Source: Palsa-504 sp963808615
GTDB taxonomy: Bacteria; Actinomycetota; Actinomycetes; Streptosporangiales; Streptosporangiaceae
Length of the DNA: 64,000 nucleotides
NCBI GenBank assembly: GCA_963808615.1
Contig: CAWEGV010000009.1
Location: 53,359 to 117,358 of the forward strand
Direction of reading: 5' to 3'
Made by a program: the position numbers and the translations under genes. The notes beneath the pieces are model-generated. The model ran no database searches, was not told the origin of the DNA, and was given only the letters and a program-made list of their open reading frames with translations. Below, piece by piece: positions 16,914 to 24,803 of the stretch; the stretch's first letter is position 1; every line of letters begins with the position of its first letter.

Positions 16914-17571
16914 TTCGTTCCTGCTGGTCCACCAGCTGCTGAGCGTCTACGGGCGGCGGCCCCGGGTGGTCATGAAGGCGGCGCTGCAACTCGATCCCAG
17001 CCTGGACGTGGCGGGGAACCGCCTGCCCAACGTGTTCATCCGTCCTCAGCAGACCGACGAGAAGATCTTCACCGAGCAGATCGTGCGCCTGGCCAGCGGG
17101 CTCGATCGGACCGGGGCGCTGGTGATATTCCCTGAGGGCGCCAACTGGACGCCGTACCGCTGGCGCCGCGGCATCCGGAGACTGGAACATGCCGGGCGCC
17201 GCGACCTGGCCGCGCGAGCCCGGGACATGCCGGACCTCCTCCCGCCCCGGCCGGGAGGAACGCTGGCCGCCCTGGCCGCCTGCCCGGACGCTGACGTGAT
17301 CTTCGTGGCGCACGCCGGGCTGGACACCATCGTGTCCGTCAGCGACGTCTGGCGGCGATTCCCTGTCGACCAGGTCATCCGGGCCAAGTGGTGGCGAGTG
17401 CCGTCCGACCAGGTACCGCGGGCCGCCGACCACGAGACGCAGGTTCAGTGGCTGTACGCCTGGTGGGAGCGCATCGACAGGTGGGTCGCCGAGCATCGCC
17501 CGGCCGGAGTCCCGGTTCCGGCCGCGGTCCCGATGCCCGACAGCGGCCCCGCCGAGCCCGTCGGCGAGTGA
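16471..17571 (+). CDS. PlsC-like 1-acylglycerol-3-phosphate acyltransferase family protein
   Basis: 366 residues. Two N-terminal hydrophobic helices (about 8-35 and 48-78) anchor it in the membrane. The acyltransferase block I HxxxxD is in SRHAGPGDS (about 144-152) and block III is FPEGANWT (about 218-225). The ATG at 16471 follows GGGAGGAG. It has an unusually long C-terminal part with PDADVIFVAHAGLD and several Trp-rich stretches. Likely acylates a lysophospholipid; immediately follows the patatin gene. Confidence 0.85.
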   Translation: MLPPRLIRRLVLAPMVIVLALGVIVLSPLLGLLAVLFGLAGLLRAGRMRNLRLLSFAVVWFTAELVALILLFGLWIVSGFGGRLHTEPYQERHYAVVRGFLDSLYRGAERTYGLRVQIDEPELTAEERVARLAHRPIIVLSRHAGPGDSFLLVHQLLSVYGRRPRVVMKAALQLDPSLDVAGNRLPNVFIRPQQTDEKIFTEQIVRLASGLDRTGALVIFPEGANWTPYRWRRGIRRLEHAGRRDLAARARDMPDLLPPRPGGTLAALAACPDADVIFVAHAGLDTIVSVSDVWRRFPVDQVIRAKWWRVPSDQVPRAADHETQVQWLYAWWERIDRWVAEHRPAGVPVPAAVPMPDSGPAEPVGE

Positions 17572-17684
17572 GCAGGTGGGCCCACGCCTTCCAGCTGATG
17601 CAGGCCGGCCGGGCCGGTGGTACGCTCCTCGGGTCCAGCAGGCCCCACATGCCCGGGCTGCCTCGTGACGAGACGGGTGCCAGT

Positions 17685-18050
17685 ATGACTGACGAGATAC
17701 CTATTTCCTACCTGGCGGCGGTGCGCGGGACCCCGGTGCTGACCAGTACGGCCACGCAGATCGGCACCCTTGAGCATGTGCTGCAAGTACCCGAAGTCGA
17801 TGTATTCGATGGGATCGTGATCGCCACCGAGGCTGGCCTGCGCTTCATCGATGCCGATGACGTGCAGCGGATCACGGAAAGCCACATCTGGTGCAGCCTG
17901 GATGACGCGCAGGCCGCGCAGTTGCCGCCGCCTGGAGGGGCGCCGGTGTACCGGGTCGATGCGCTGCAGGACTCCGGCCATAACCTGCACGACGTCCTGG
18001 GCCGCATGTTCCGCCGCCCGCACTGGACTCGCGAGGATGACCAGGCCTGA
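17685..18050 (+). CDS. Small PRC-barrel-like protein
   Basis: 121 residues from ATG 17685 (an ATG 36 bases upstream is possible). VLTSTATQIGTLEHVL, FDGIVIATEAGLRFIDADDVQRIT has the two-strand plus loop pattern of PRC-barrel domains that bind other proteins or RNA. The C-terminus (HDVLGRMFRRPHW) is basic. Cytosolic, function unknown. It follows the acyltransferase on the same strand after 113 bases and is convergent with the next gene. Confidence 0.65.
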   Translation: MTDEIPISYLAAVRGTPVLTSTATQIGTLEHVLQVPEVDVFDGIVIATEAGLRFIDADDVQRITESHIWCSLDDAQAAQLPPPGGAPVYRVDALQDSGHNLHDVLGRMFRRPHWTREDDQA

Positions 18051-18057
18051 CCAAGAC

Positions 18058-18404
18058 TCAGCCCGCCGGCGCGGACAGGCGGGTCACAATCTCCTCGGGG
18101 TCCTCGACGGTCAGGACCACGCGGTCGTACTTGCTCTCAGCGAGGTCGATGACAATCCCGGGGTTGTGGCCGTGGCAGACGGCGAAGGTGATGTGCCCGG
18201 CGTCATGCCAGCTTCCACGCGGATGCCGGGAAGCTCCGTGCCCGCCCACTTCAGGCCGCGAACCTCGGCCATGCAGTCCGATACGGTCCGTACTCCGCTG
18301 ATGGCGCTCCGCGGGAACGTCTGGTCTCCATGCGCCGCCTCGAACTTCTCGCCTCGAGACATATCGATCGTGACCGTGTCATCGGTAATCAGCAGGTGCG
18401 CCAT
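18058..18404 (-). pseudogene. Small conserved hypothetical protein, frameshifted
   Basis: From ATG 18404 the frame gives MAHLLITDDTVTIDMSRGEK, HGDQTFPRSAISGVR and GTELPGIRVEAG. At about 18210 the sense moves by one base to SWHDAGHITFAVCHGHNPG and DRVVLTVEDPEEIVTRL, ending at 18058. The two halves join into one coherent protein of about 115 residues; the 347-base span lacks one base. Function unknown. Either a fresh lesion or an assembly error. Confidence 0.75.
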
Positions 18405-18578
18405 GAAACGACATTCTGGCGCGCTGCGGGAAGCGCAGGTAGCTCGGGGCACCTGAACCAGGGCATCGTGGCGGAGTGCACGTGGATCAGGTGCTGGTCG
18501 CCGTAGACCTGAAGGTGGCAGTGCAGACTGAATCTGGCGGCCCGGCCGGGCCGGCGGGCGATCAGGGGAGGATGCGTC

Positions 18579-19397
18579 GTGGTGGACACACCAGCAGTGT
18601 TCCCGGCCTGGCCCGGCCAGGCCGAGGTGGCTGTCGCGCTGACTTTCGACGTTGACGGCGAGTCAGCGTGGCTCGGGGAGGGCCCGCAGAACGGCCGGCG
18701 GTTGACCCTGCTGTCGCAGGCCCGCTTCGGCCCGGCGCGTGGCCTGAGCCGCATCCTGGAGTTGCTGGCGGAACTGGATATCAGGGCCACCTTCTACGTT
18801 CCCGGCCATACCGCCGACCACCACCCCGACGCCGTGACCGCGATCCTGGCAGGCGGCCACGAAGTCGGTCACCATGGGTACCTTCACCTCAGCACCGATG
18901 GCCTCGACGCCGACGGGCAGCGCGCGGAACTCGAGGCCGGCCTGACGGCACTGGGCCGGCATGGGGTTCGCCCGGCCGGCGACCGCTCACCGGGCTGGGA
19001 ACTGACGCCCGAGACCCTCGCGCTGCTCACCGAGCTGGAATTCTCCTATGACGCCAGCATGATGGCCGACGACCGGCCGTACTGGGAGACCAGCGGAACC
19101 CGGCCGCTGCTGGAACTGCCCGGGCACTGGAGCCTGTGCGACTGGCCCTACTTCGGGTGGACGCCCTATCACGGCGGGCTGCTCGCCGACCCCGCCGCGG
19201 TCGAGCGCATCTGGCTGGAGGAATTCGAAGCAGCACGGCAGGAGCATCGGGCCCTCACCTACACGATGCATCCGGAGGCGGTCGGCCGCGGCTACCTGAT
19301 GCCGATGCTCCGGCGGGTGATCACCGGCATGCAGGACCGCGGGCGCCCCTGGTTCGCCACGCACGCGCAGATCGCGGCGCTCGCGACTGCAGGGTAG
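18579..19397 (+). CDS. Polysaccharide deacetylase (NodB-like carbohydrate esterase 4)
   Basis: 272 residues, GTG start seven bases after AGGGGAGG. TFDVDGES carries the catalytic/metal Asp pair, HEVGHHGYLH the HxxxH metal ligands, and RSPGWELTP the third motif, followed by a late HPEAVGR. The sequence resembles the PuuE/PgdA-like deacetylases lacking a signal peptide, so it is probably cytosolic and may act on small amides or imides rather than on peptidoglycan. Stands alone between an isolated hypothetical and the lipoprotein gene. Confidence 0.87.
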   Translation: MVDTPAVFPAWPGQAEVAVALTFDVDGESAWLGEGPQNGRRLTLLSQARFGPARGLSRILELLAELDIRATFYVPGHTADHHPDAVTAILAGGHEVGHHGYLHLSTDGLDADGQRAELEAGLTALGRHGVRPAGDRSPGWELTPETLALLTELEFSYDASMMADDRPYWETSGTRPLLELPGHWSLCDWPYFGWTPYHGGLLADPAAVERIWLEEFEAARQEHRALTYTMHPEAVGRGYLMPMLRRVITGMQDRGRPWFATHAQIAALATAG

Positions 19398-19426
19398 GCG
19401 TCGCGCACGCTCTGAGCCGTGCGGGT

Positions 19427-21301
19427 TCAGCTACCGGCCAGCCAGAGCGCGGTGATGTCGGGAGCGCCGATGTTCGGCGCGAAGATCGCCGTCGGGTACG
19501 TCTGGCCGTTGGAGCCGATACCCCTGACCCGCGCGCTGGAGTACACCGCGAAATTCTGGTCCAGGATGGGCACGATGGCCGCGTCCGACATGATCTGCAT
19601 GTCGGCCTGATGCCAGGAGGTTCCGGCCGCCGTGAGCGTGGCCGCGCCCTCGGCCTGGGTGATCAGCGAGTTCACGGTCGAGTTGTCGTAGCAGCCGTAG
19701 TTGACCGTGTTGATCACGCAGTTCGGGCCCTGGAACAGGGCCTGGATGACGGTGCGGCCGTTGTTACCGAACCAGTCGGGGAACCAGATGGCCTGGCCCA
19801 TGTCCCACTGGCTGGACTTGTTGTTCTCTGGCGCGTTGCCCAGGTCAACGAAGTAGGACGAGCCGGGCTCCGGCTTCCCGGTCAGCGTGATCCCGCAGTT
19901 GGCCAGCGAGGCCTGGATCGCGGTGAACATCCGGGTATCGGATGAGTCGTTCATGTACGTATAGAGCAGCGTGAGGCCGTTCGGGTACCCGGCCTTGGCC
20001 AGGTCAGACTTGCACGAGGCCGCGTTGCCCTGCCCGGCGGTGCTGGGGTACATGTGGTAGTTCACGTACCCGACGTTGCCCGACGGGATCACCGTGTTGC
20101 TGACCGCGGCGACGTCAGGCCCGCCGATCGCCTTGACCACGGCCGACTTGTCCACGCCGTACTCAATCGCCTGCCGTACCAGCAGCTTGCCCATGGCCCC
20201 GCCGGCGTCCGGGCTGCGCAGGTTGAACACGATGTACGGGAACAGGTTCGAGTCTGCCCAGATCACGAAGTTGGGGACCTTCGAGGCCACCAGGGACGGG
20301 ATGGACGAGGGGTTGATCGGCGTGTCGCTGTCTATCACGTCCTGGGTGCCGGCCTGCATGTCGGACAGCTGAGTCTGGGCGGAGGTCACGCCGAGAGTGT
20401 CAATGATCTCGTTCACGTAGTCATGCCGGAGCGGGTCCGTGGACTGCTTCCACGCCGGGTTCCTGATCATGGTGAGCGACTTGCCCGGGATGTAGGAGCT
20501 TATCTGGTACGGGCCGTCGGAGATGGTGTGCTGGTTGAGCTGCAGGCTGTTCGGCACGTAGCTGTCGTACTCGACGGGGCGAGCCGAGGCGAACGGCATG
20601 GACAGCATGTACAGGAAGTCGGTGATCGGGGAGGCCAGCGTGAACTGGATCGTCGATGAATTCGGCGCCGTGATCCCCGAGATGCTGTGCGTGTTCTGGT
20701 AGTTCGCGATGTTCGTCGCGGTCGGCGCGTTTGCCTTGTTCGAGAAGTACGCGGCCTCCGCGTTGCAGTACGTGGTGAACCCGGCGATCGCGGACTGGTA
20801 GTAGACCGGATTGCCGACCGGGCTGACCGGGTTACAGAAGGCCTTGAACTCGCGGACGAAATCGGTGGACGCGACCTGGCGCGGCGGGCTGGTGTTCCAG
20901 CCCACGCCCGGCTTGATGTGGAACGTGTAGGTCTTCCCGCCGTTGGTGATGCCGCCGTTGGCCACGGTCGGCACCGCGGTCGCCATGTCCGCGACCGGCG
21001 TGGTGTTGGCCGTCCAGCCCGCGCTCGATGTACTCGTGTACGGCTCGGTCGGGTACTGTACGAGCTGCCTGGTATAGGCCCGCTCGAGCTGGTAGTCCAC
21101 GGTGTAATACGCGGGCACCGTGTCGAGGTGGTCCGGGCCACCGGCGGAGACAATGTGCAGCGTCCCGCCTATCACGGGCGTCGTCGAGCTGGCCGCCGAC
21201 GTGGATGATGACGACGATGAGCTGCACGCGGCGAGCCCCACGGCGGCCAGCACCGCCGCTGCCAGGCCAGCGGCACGCTTGGGCGCACTGATCATGGCCA
21301 T
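19427..21301 (-). CDS. ABC transporter substrate-binding lipoprotein, peptide/nickel type (SBP_bac_5)
   Basis: 624 residues. A lipoprotein signal (APKRAAGLAAAVLAAVGLAAC) ends in the lipobox LAAC, followed by a Ser-rich linker. The mature part has the DppA/OppA landmarks: GGITNGGKTYTFHIKPGVGW, ISDGPYQISSYIPGKSLTMIRNPAW and VRQAIEYGVDK. It should bind peptides or similar solutes outside the cell. Three in-frame ATGs (21328, 21301, 21295) are possible; AAGAGG before 21301/21295 favours the latter two. No permease or ATPase genes are adjacent, so it is an orphan receptor. Confidence 0.88.
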   Translation of the reverse strand: MAMISAPKRAAGLAAAVLAAVGLAACSSSSSSSTSAASSTTPVIGGTLHIVSAGGPDHLDTVPAYYTVDYQLERAYTRQLVQYPTEPYTSTSSAGWTANTTPVADMATAVPTVANGGITNGGKTYTFHIKPGVGWNTSPPRQVASTDFVREFKAFCNPVSPVGNPVYYQSAIAGFTTYCNAEAAYFSNKANAPTATNIANYQNTHSISGITAPNSSTIQFTLASPITDFLYMLSMPFASARPVEYDSYVPNSLQLNQHTISDGPYQISSYIPGKSLTMIRNPAWKQSTDPLRHDYVNEIIDTLGVTSAQTQLSDMQAGTQDVIDSDTPINPSSIPSLVASKVPNFVIWADSNLFPYIVFNLRSPDAGGAMGKLLVRQAIEYGVDKSAVVKAIGGPDVAAVSNTVIPSGNVGYVNYHMYPSTAGQGNAASCKSDLAKAGYPNGLTLLYTYMNDSSDTRMFTAIQASLANCGITLTGKPEPGSSYFVDLGNAPENNKSSQWDMGQAIWFPDWFGNNGRTVIQALFQGPNCVINTVNYGCYDNSTVNSLITQAEGAATLTAAGTSWHQADMQIMSDAAIVPILDQNFAVYSSARVRGIGSNGQTYPTAIFAPNIGAPDITALWLAGS

Positions 21302-21328
21302 GTTCCTCTTGGTCGTGAACGTGAGCAT

Positions 21329-21652
21329 GAGCAGGCAGCCACCAACCGGCTAGGCTTTTGTCGATCACTGCCCTTTAGCCGAGACTGTGCGCTCTGGCCG
21401 CCGGAATCCAGATCGAAGCGGCCGTCGTGGCTTGATTGTGATGGAAATCGTCCTGGTTTGTCACTGAGACGACGTCAAAGTTACAAGCGGAATCTGTGTG
21501 ATCACGTGTGAGGCGCGTGCTCCCGGCCGTCCGCAGTTCAGGCATCGCCAGGCCGGGAAGCTCAAACAGCCGCCTGGCGCGGCGGTCCCCATCAGGCATG
21601 CGCGGCGCGGTTGTTGCTCATCGGGTCTCTCCTGCCTGACCTGCTAGGCCGG
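21329..21652. other. Intergenic, one possible nine-codon reading frame
   Basis: On the minus strand ATG at 21621 follows CAGGAGAG by six bases and encodes MSNNRAAHA before a stop at 21592-21594. Another frame then carries RRARRLFELPGLAMPELR, so a frameshifted small protein is possible. Nothing else is supported. Confidence 0.3.
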
Positions 21653-21928
21653 TCAATGGCTGGCCGGGCCGCTAACCCCGGTACCGGATCCACTAAACCA
21701 GGGTGTTCTGCAGGTGGTCGCCGACCCTCCGCGAGCCACGTCAGAAACGCCTCGGGTGTGCAGGCCGTTCAGCACCCGGGCGCCGCGCGCTACCCGGTGC
21801 TTGATGTCAGTCGTCATGCTGAAGGCCTTTTCCTCTCGGCGGATTCCCAGCGAGACAACCGCGACGACTCCGATCATGACACCGGCAGTTACCAGTGCGA
21901 CTGCGGCGACCACATAGATCTCGATCAT
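21653..21928 (-). CDS. Small single-pass membrane protein
   Basis: 91 residues from ATG 21928, preceded by AGGGAG at 7-8 bases. Residues 3-28 form one hydrophobic helix (IEIYVVAAVALVTAGVMIG), followed by the basic stretch LGIRREEKAF and KHRVARGARVLNGLHTRGV. Short one-helix proteins of this pattern are common in actinomycetes but without a function. It is transcribed divergently from the GntR regulator across an AT-rich region, so it may be that regulator's target. Confidence 0.65.
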   Translation of the reverse strand: MIEIYVVAAVALVTAGVMIGVVAVVSLGIRREEKAFSMTTDIKHRVARGARVLNGLHTRGVSDVARGGSATTCRTPWFSGSGTGVSGPASH

Positions 21929-22029
21929 GACGCACACTCCCTGACCTGCGTTCCCTGACCTGCGTTCCCAAGGTCGTGACTCGGAAGCTGAACGGCGCCG
22001 CGGCTTCGGCGAAAACCGACGGTACTGTT

Positions 22030-22140
22030 GGATCAGTATATACAGATCTTTCTATACTAATATTTAACTCTGTCTTGCGGGGTGATGTCAAGAGGCGATA
22101 AAATTCTGTTAGTTGGTACATTCAGGTCAGTTGGTATCTT
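22030..22140. promoter_or_regulatory. AT-rich divergent promoter region with repeats between small membrane protein and GntR gene
   Basis: AGTATA and TATACT form an inverted repeat about 13 bases apart near 22036-22060, and AGTTGGTA occurs twice, at 22111-22118 and 22129-22136, an 18-base period. The composition contrasts sharply with the GC-rich flanks. These are plausible GntR operators and -10 elements, but no site has been tested. Confidence 0.5.
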
Positions 22141-22154
22141 CAACGGAGGCGACC

Positions 22155-23501
22155 GTGGCTGCGCTCTATCAGAAGATCGCTGATGACCTTCGCGGCAGGG
22201 TCCTCGACGGCGAACTTGGCCCTGGCGCGAAGCTGCCCACCGAGCAGGAACTGATGAAGCTGCACGGCGTGTCCCGGAACACGGTCCGCATGGCGATCGC
22301 GGCTCTCGTCAACGAGGGCCTTATCGCGACGCAGCCGGGACGCGGCGGCGGGGCGTTCGTCCGGGACCGGATAATGCTGACGTACTACGCCTCACGAGAG
22401 AACAGCCATGGGAGCGAGCACACAGCCGAATTCGAAAGAGTCATCCGTGCGCAGGCGGCCGAGCCCGGTGAGGAGTTCAGCCTCTCGGTTCTGGAGGCGC
22501 CTGCAGCTCTCGCCGAGCGGCTGCATGTACCGGAAGGTTCAAGCCTCGTTCGGCGGCGCATCGTGCGATCAGCGGACAATGAACCAGTGTTTCGGCAGGA
22601 CTCCTATTACCCTCAGGATCTCGCCGCGGGCACGAGGGTCATGGAGCCTCGCTCCCTAGCCGGAGGCATCGTCGCGGAGCTGGCCCGCACGGGACACGTC
22701 GAGATCGGCTTCTACGACGAGTTGACTGCGGAGATGCCGTCCCCGGACGAGGTCGGCGTCCTCAAACTGAGGCCTGGCGTACCCGTGCTCAAGCACTGGC
22801 GTACTGGCTACTCACTAGATCGGCCGATCCGGGTTACCGTCACGATGTTCGCCGCGGATCGTAATCGGCTCGTATATGAAGGTGGCGACACGAGCGCACG
22901 GAACAAAGGAACAGCGGAGTTACTGAACCAAGCCCGCCCAACCGGACAAGCGCCATCGCGCTGTTGGCGGGCTTCCAGCGACGTTGCCTGCCGTCTGGTT
23001 CTCAGAATGAAGGCTCATAATGCAGGACGGGCGGGGGGCGCCCTGGTCCTGGTAGCGGCGCGCGACCTGTTCAGATTCGGCCTTGGACCGGCGGTAGGCG
23101 CCGCCTGGCCGCGTCACCGGCGAATCGGTGGTCAGCATAGCGCCCGGCTTCTCAGGCGGCAGAAGCGCCACGTAGCTGGACACGTGCATGACGGCGTCCA
23201 GCCCCATGCGGGCCGCCGCGCCCAGGACGATCTCGGCGGCGCGCGCGTTGATCTCGCGCACGCGCGGGGCCGCCCGAGGGCCGAGCGAGTAGCCGGCCGC
23301 CGCATGCAGCACCGCGTCGCAGCCCGACATGGCTTCCTCTACCGACTGTGGCGCGGTCACGTCGTCCATGACGGATTCGACCTCGGCCACCCCCAGCGGG
23401 GCAAGGCCGCGAGCCACCCGGGCCGGCAGGAGGGCGGCCCGGGTGGCTGTACCTCGCTGCCGTACGGGACAACCACAAGATTCTGCGTGAGCCGCCGGTG
23501 A
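22155..23501 (+). CDS. GntR/HutC family transcriptional regulator with read-through tail
   Basis: The GTG at 22155 lies five bases after CGGAGG. Residues 1-65 are the winged helix (AALYQKIADDLRGRVLDGEL, LPTEQELMKLHGVSRNTVRMAI, GRGGGAFV). Residues 80-245 are a UTRA effector domain (LHVPEGSSLVRRRIVRS, RQDSYYP, GVPVLKHWRTGYSLD, VTVTMFAADRNRLVYE). Homologues end about there (22890-22925); this frame runs on 190 codons over an antisense epimerase remnant, so the tail is probably not native. A hairpin at 22930 may be the original terminator. Confidence 0.85.
   Translation: MAALYQKIADDLRGRVLDGELGPGAKLPTEQELMKLHGVSRNTVRMAIAALVNEGLIATQPGRGGGAFVRDRIMLTYYASRENSHGSEHTAEFERVIRAQAAEPGEEFSLSVLEAPAALAERLHVPEGSSLVRRRIVRSADNEPVFRQDSYYPQDLAAGTRVMEPRSLAGGIVAELARTGHVEIGFYDELTAEMPSPDEVGVLKLRPGVPVLKHWRTGYSLDRPIRVTVTMFAADRNRLVYEGGDTSARNKGTAELLNQARPTGQAPSRCWRASSDVACRLVLRMKAHNAGRAGGALVLVAARDLFRFGLGPAVGAAWPRHRRIGGQHSARLLRRQKRHVAGHVHDGVQPHAGRRAQDDLGGARVDLAHARGRPRAERVAGRRMQHRVAARHGFLYRLWRGHVVHDGFDLGHPQRGKAASHPGRQEGGPGGCTSLPYGTTTRFCVSRR
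22930..22974 (+). terminator. Hairpin after the GntR domain
   Basis: AAGCCCGCCCAA (22930-22941) pairs with TTGGCGGGCTT (22964-22974) with one bulged C and a 22-base loop. There is no T tract. It lies where the GntR homology ends. Confidence 0.4.
23036..23440 (-). pseudogene. NAD-dependent epimerase/dehydratase fragment
   Basis: About 135 residues of an extended SDR protein: SGCDAVLHAAAGYSLGPRAA, VREINARAAEIVLGAAARMG, MHVSSYVALLPPE and YRRSKAESEQVARRYQDQGAP. The Tyr-x-x-x-Lys is changed only slightly (AYRRSK), but the N-terminal GxxGxxG nucleotide-binding segment and everything after GAP are missing on both sides. It overlaps the GntR read-through tail in antisense. A clear gene remnant. Confidence 0.75.
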
Positions 23502-23513
23502 CATACTCACAAG

Positions 23514-24014
23514 ATGACCGATGGCGGACTGAAGCCCATGCGCATCGAGGTGTCCCGTCGCATCGCCGCCTCGCCCAGCGAGGTCTTCGCTATCCTCCGA
23601 GATCCCCGTGGCCATGTCGACATCGACGCCTCCGGCATGCTGATGGATGCCACTGGTGAACCGGTCAGCGCCGTCGGGGACCGGTTCACCGTCCACATGG
23701 ACCGGCGGGCACTTGGCGATCTGCCGTGGGAGGACTACGACGTCGAGGTGGTCATCACGGTGTTCGTACCGGACCGCGAGATCGCCTGGACCATCGAGGG
23801 GCGGCTCAAGCCCCCGTTGCGTCACGTGTACGGCTACCGGCTCGAGCCCGCCGACACGGAGGTCCTCGTGACGTCCTACTACGACTGGTCGGAGCTCGAC
23901 CCGAGCTGGCAGCGCACCTCAGGTTCGTTTCCCGTAGTGCCCGAGAGCGCGCTCAAGGCGACACTGGGGATCCTCGACCGAACCGTCCGCCGACGCCGGG
24001 CCATCCAGCCCTGA
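23514..24014 (+). CDS. SRPBCC family protein
   Basis: 166 residues. Starts MTDGGLKPMRIEVSRRIAAS and follows the START/polyketide-cyclase-like pattern: ASPSEVFAILRDPRGHVDID, VGDRFTVHM, EDYDVEVVITVFVPDREIAWTI, HVYGYRLEPADTEVLVTSYYDWS. Such proteins form a helix-grip cavity for hydrophobic ligands. No partner gene is evident; the upstream neighbour is a broken epimerase. Confidence 0.8.
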   Translation: MTDGGLKPMRIEVSRRIAASPSEVFAILRDPRGHVDIDASGMLMDATGEPVSAVGDRFTVHMDRRALGDLPWEDYDVEVVITVFVPDREIAWTIEGRLKPPLRHVYGYRLEPADTEVLVTSYYDWSELDPSWQRTSGSFPVVPESALKATLGILDRTVRRRRAIQP

Positions 24015-24115
24015 CCTCTGTTACTTGATCGGCTGAGTCGTAGGTCGTCGTGGTCAACGGCGGTAGTCAGCATTCAGGCTCACGGCTCCGGAGGCAGGCG
24101 CGGGCCAAGAGGCAG

Positions 24116-24490
24116 TCACCCGGCTGCGGTGATTTCCGTGGCCTGGGACCAAACTACTTGCCATCTCTCATCTCGAAACCGGTAGCAGTCGGTGTGCCAG
24201 CAAATGAAGCCGGGTCCGTCATCGAAGCTGATGCGAGCCCGGTACCGCAAGACAACGACGCTCGCATCGCCGAGTACCGTCATCTCGGAAATGGGTTCAA
24301 ACACCTGGTATCGCAGCTTCCCCGACGCAATTGCCCCGAGGTAATCGCCTTTGGTCATCTCCGAGCCGTTCGGGGTGATGAGCCGGTAATCTTCCGCATG
24401 CAGCGGAGCGGCTGTGATCGTATCCGCGCTGGCCAGCGCGTGCAGTCGCTGGCGCTCGATATCGGGCAGGAGCGCGGCAGCGGAACACAT
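24116..24490 (-). CDS. SnoaL/DUF4440-like nuclear transport factor 2 fold protein
   Basis: 124 residues. ERQRLHALASADTITAAPLHAEDYRLITPNGSE shows the start of a DUF4440 domain, then YRARISFDDGPGFICWHTDCYRFRDERWQVVWSQATEI the closing strands. A small cytosolic cone-shaped pocket protein, possibly an enzyme or ligand-binding protein. Convergent with the SRPBCC gene. Confidence 0.8.
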   Translation of the reverse strand: MCSAAALLPDIERQRLHALASADTITAAPLHAEDYRLITPNGSEMTKGDYLGAIASGKLRYQVFEPISEMTVLGDASVVVLRYRARISFDDGPGFICWHTDCYRFRDERWQVVWSQATEITAAG

Positions 24491-24628
24491 CGGTTCGCCT
24501 TTCCCGGAGTATCATGACATGCAACTGGACGCAAGGGTAGTGCGGCGGCCCATCCGGCGCAGCGCCGGGCGGTTCGCCGCGTACGGACCTGCGCCCAGCC
24601 AGGCTCTGCACTTTCCGCCTTCAGCGGT

Positions 24629-24659
24629 AACGTTTCCGGAACGTTCGGGACGTAACGTT
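24629..24659. promoter_or_regulatory. Three AACGTT palindromes upstream of a membrane sensor-like gene
   Basis: AACGTT occurs at 24629-24634, 24640-24645 and 24654-24659 in a 31-base stretch directly before the small frame at 24666. Spacing is 11 and 14 bases. A candidate operator cluster for an unidentified regulator. Confidence 0.4.
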
Positions 24660-24665
24660 GCGGCC

Positions 24666-24803
24666 ATGGGCGGGGGGCAGCTAGCGGACTGGCGAGCGTC
24701 AGCGGCGGCTCATGAGTGGCTGGCTGACGTCTGGGCCAGCGGGCAGGCCGCCACGGGCACGTTCCCCGGACTTATGACCCTGCCGGTCAGAGGCTGGTCA
24801 TGA
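24666..24803 (+). CDS. Possible 45-residue upstream reading frame
   Basis: ATG 24666 to TGA 24803, with its stop overlapping the next start as ATGA. Encodes MGGGQLADWRASAAAHEWLA and a Trp-containing tail. No family recognised, but the overlap and the clean composition suggest translational coupling to the membrane protein. Uncertain. Confidence 0.3.
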   Translation: MGGGQLADWRASAAAHEWLADVWASGQAATGTFPGLMTLPVRGWS

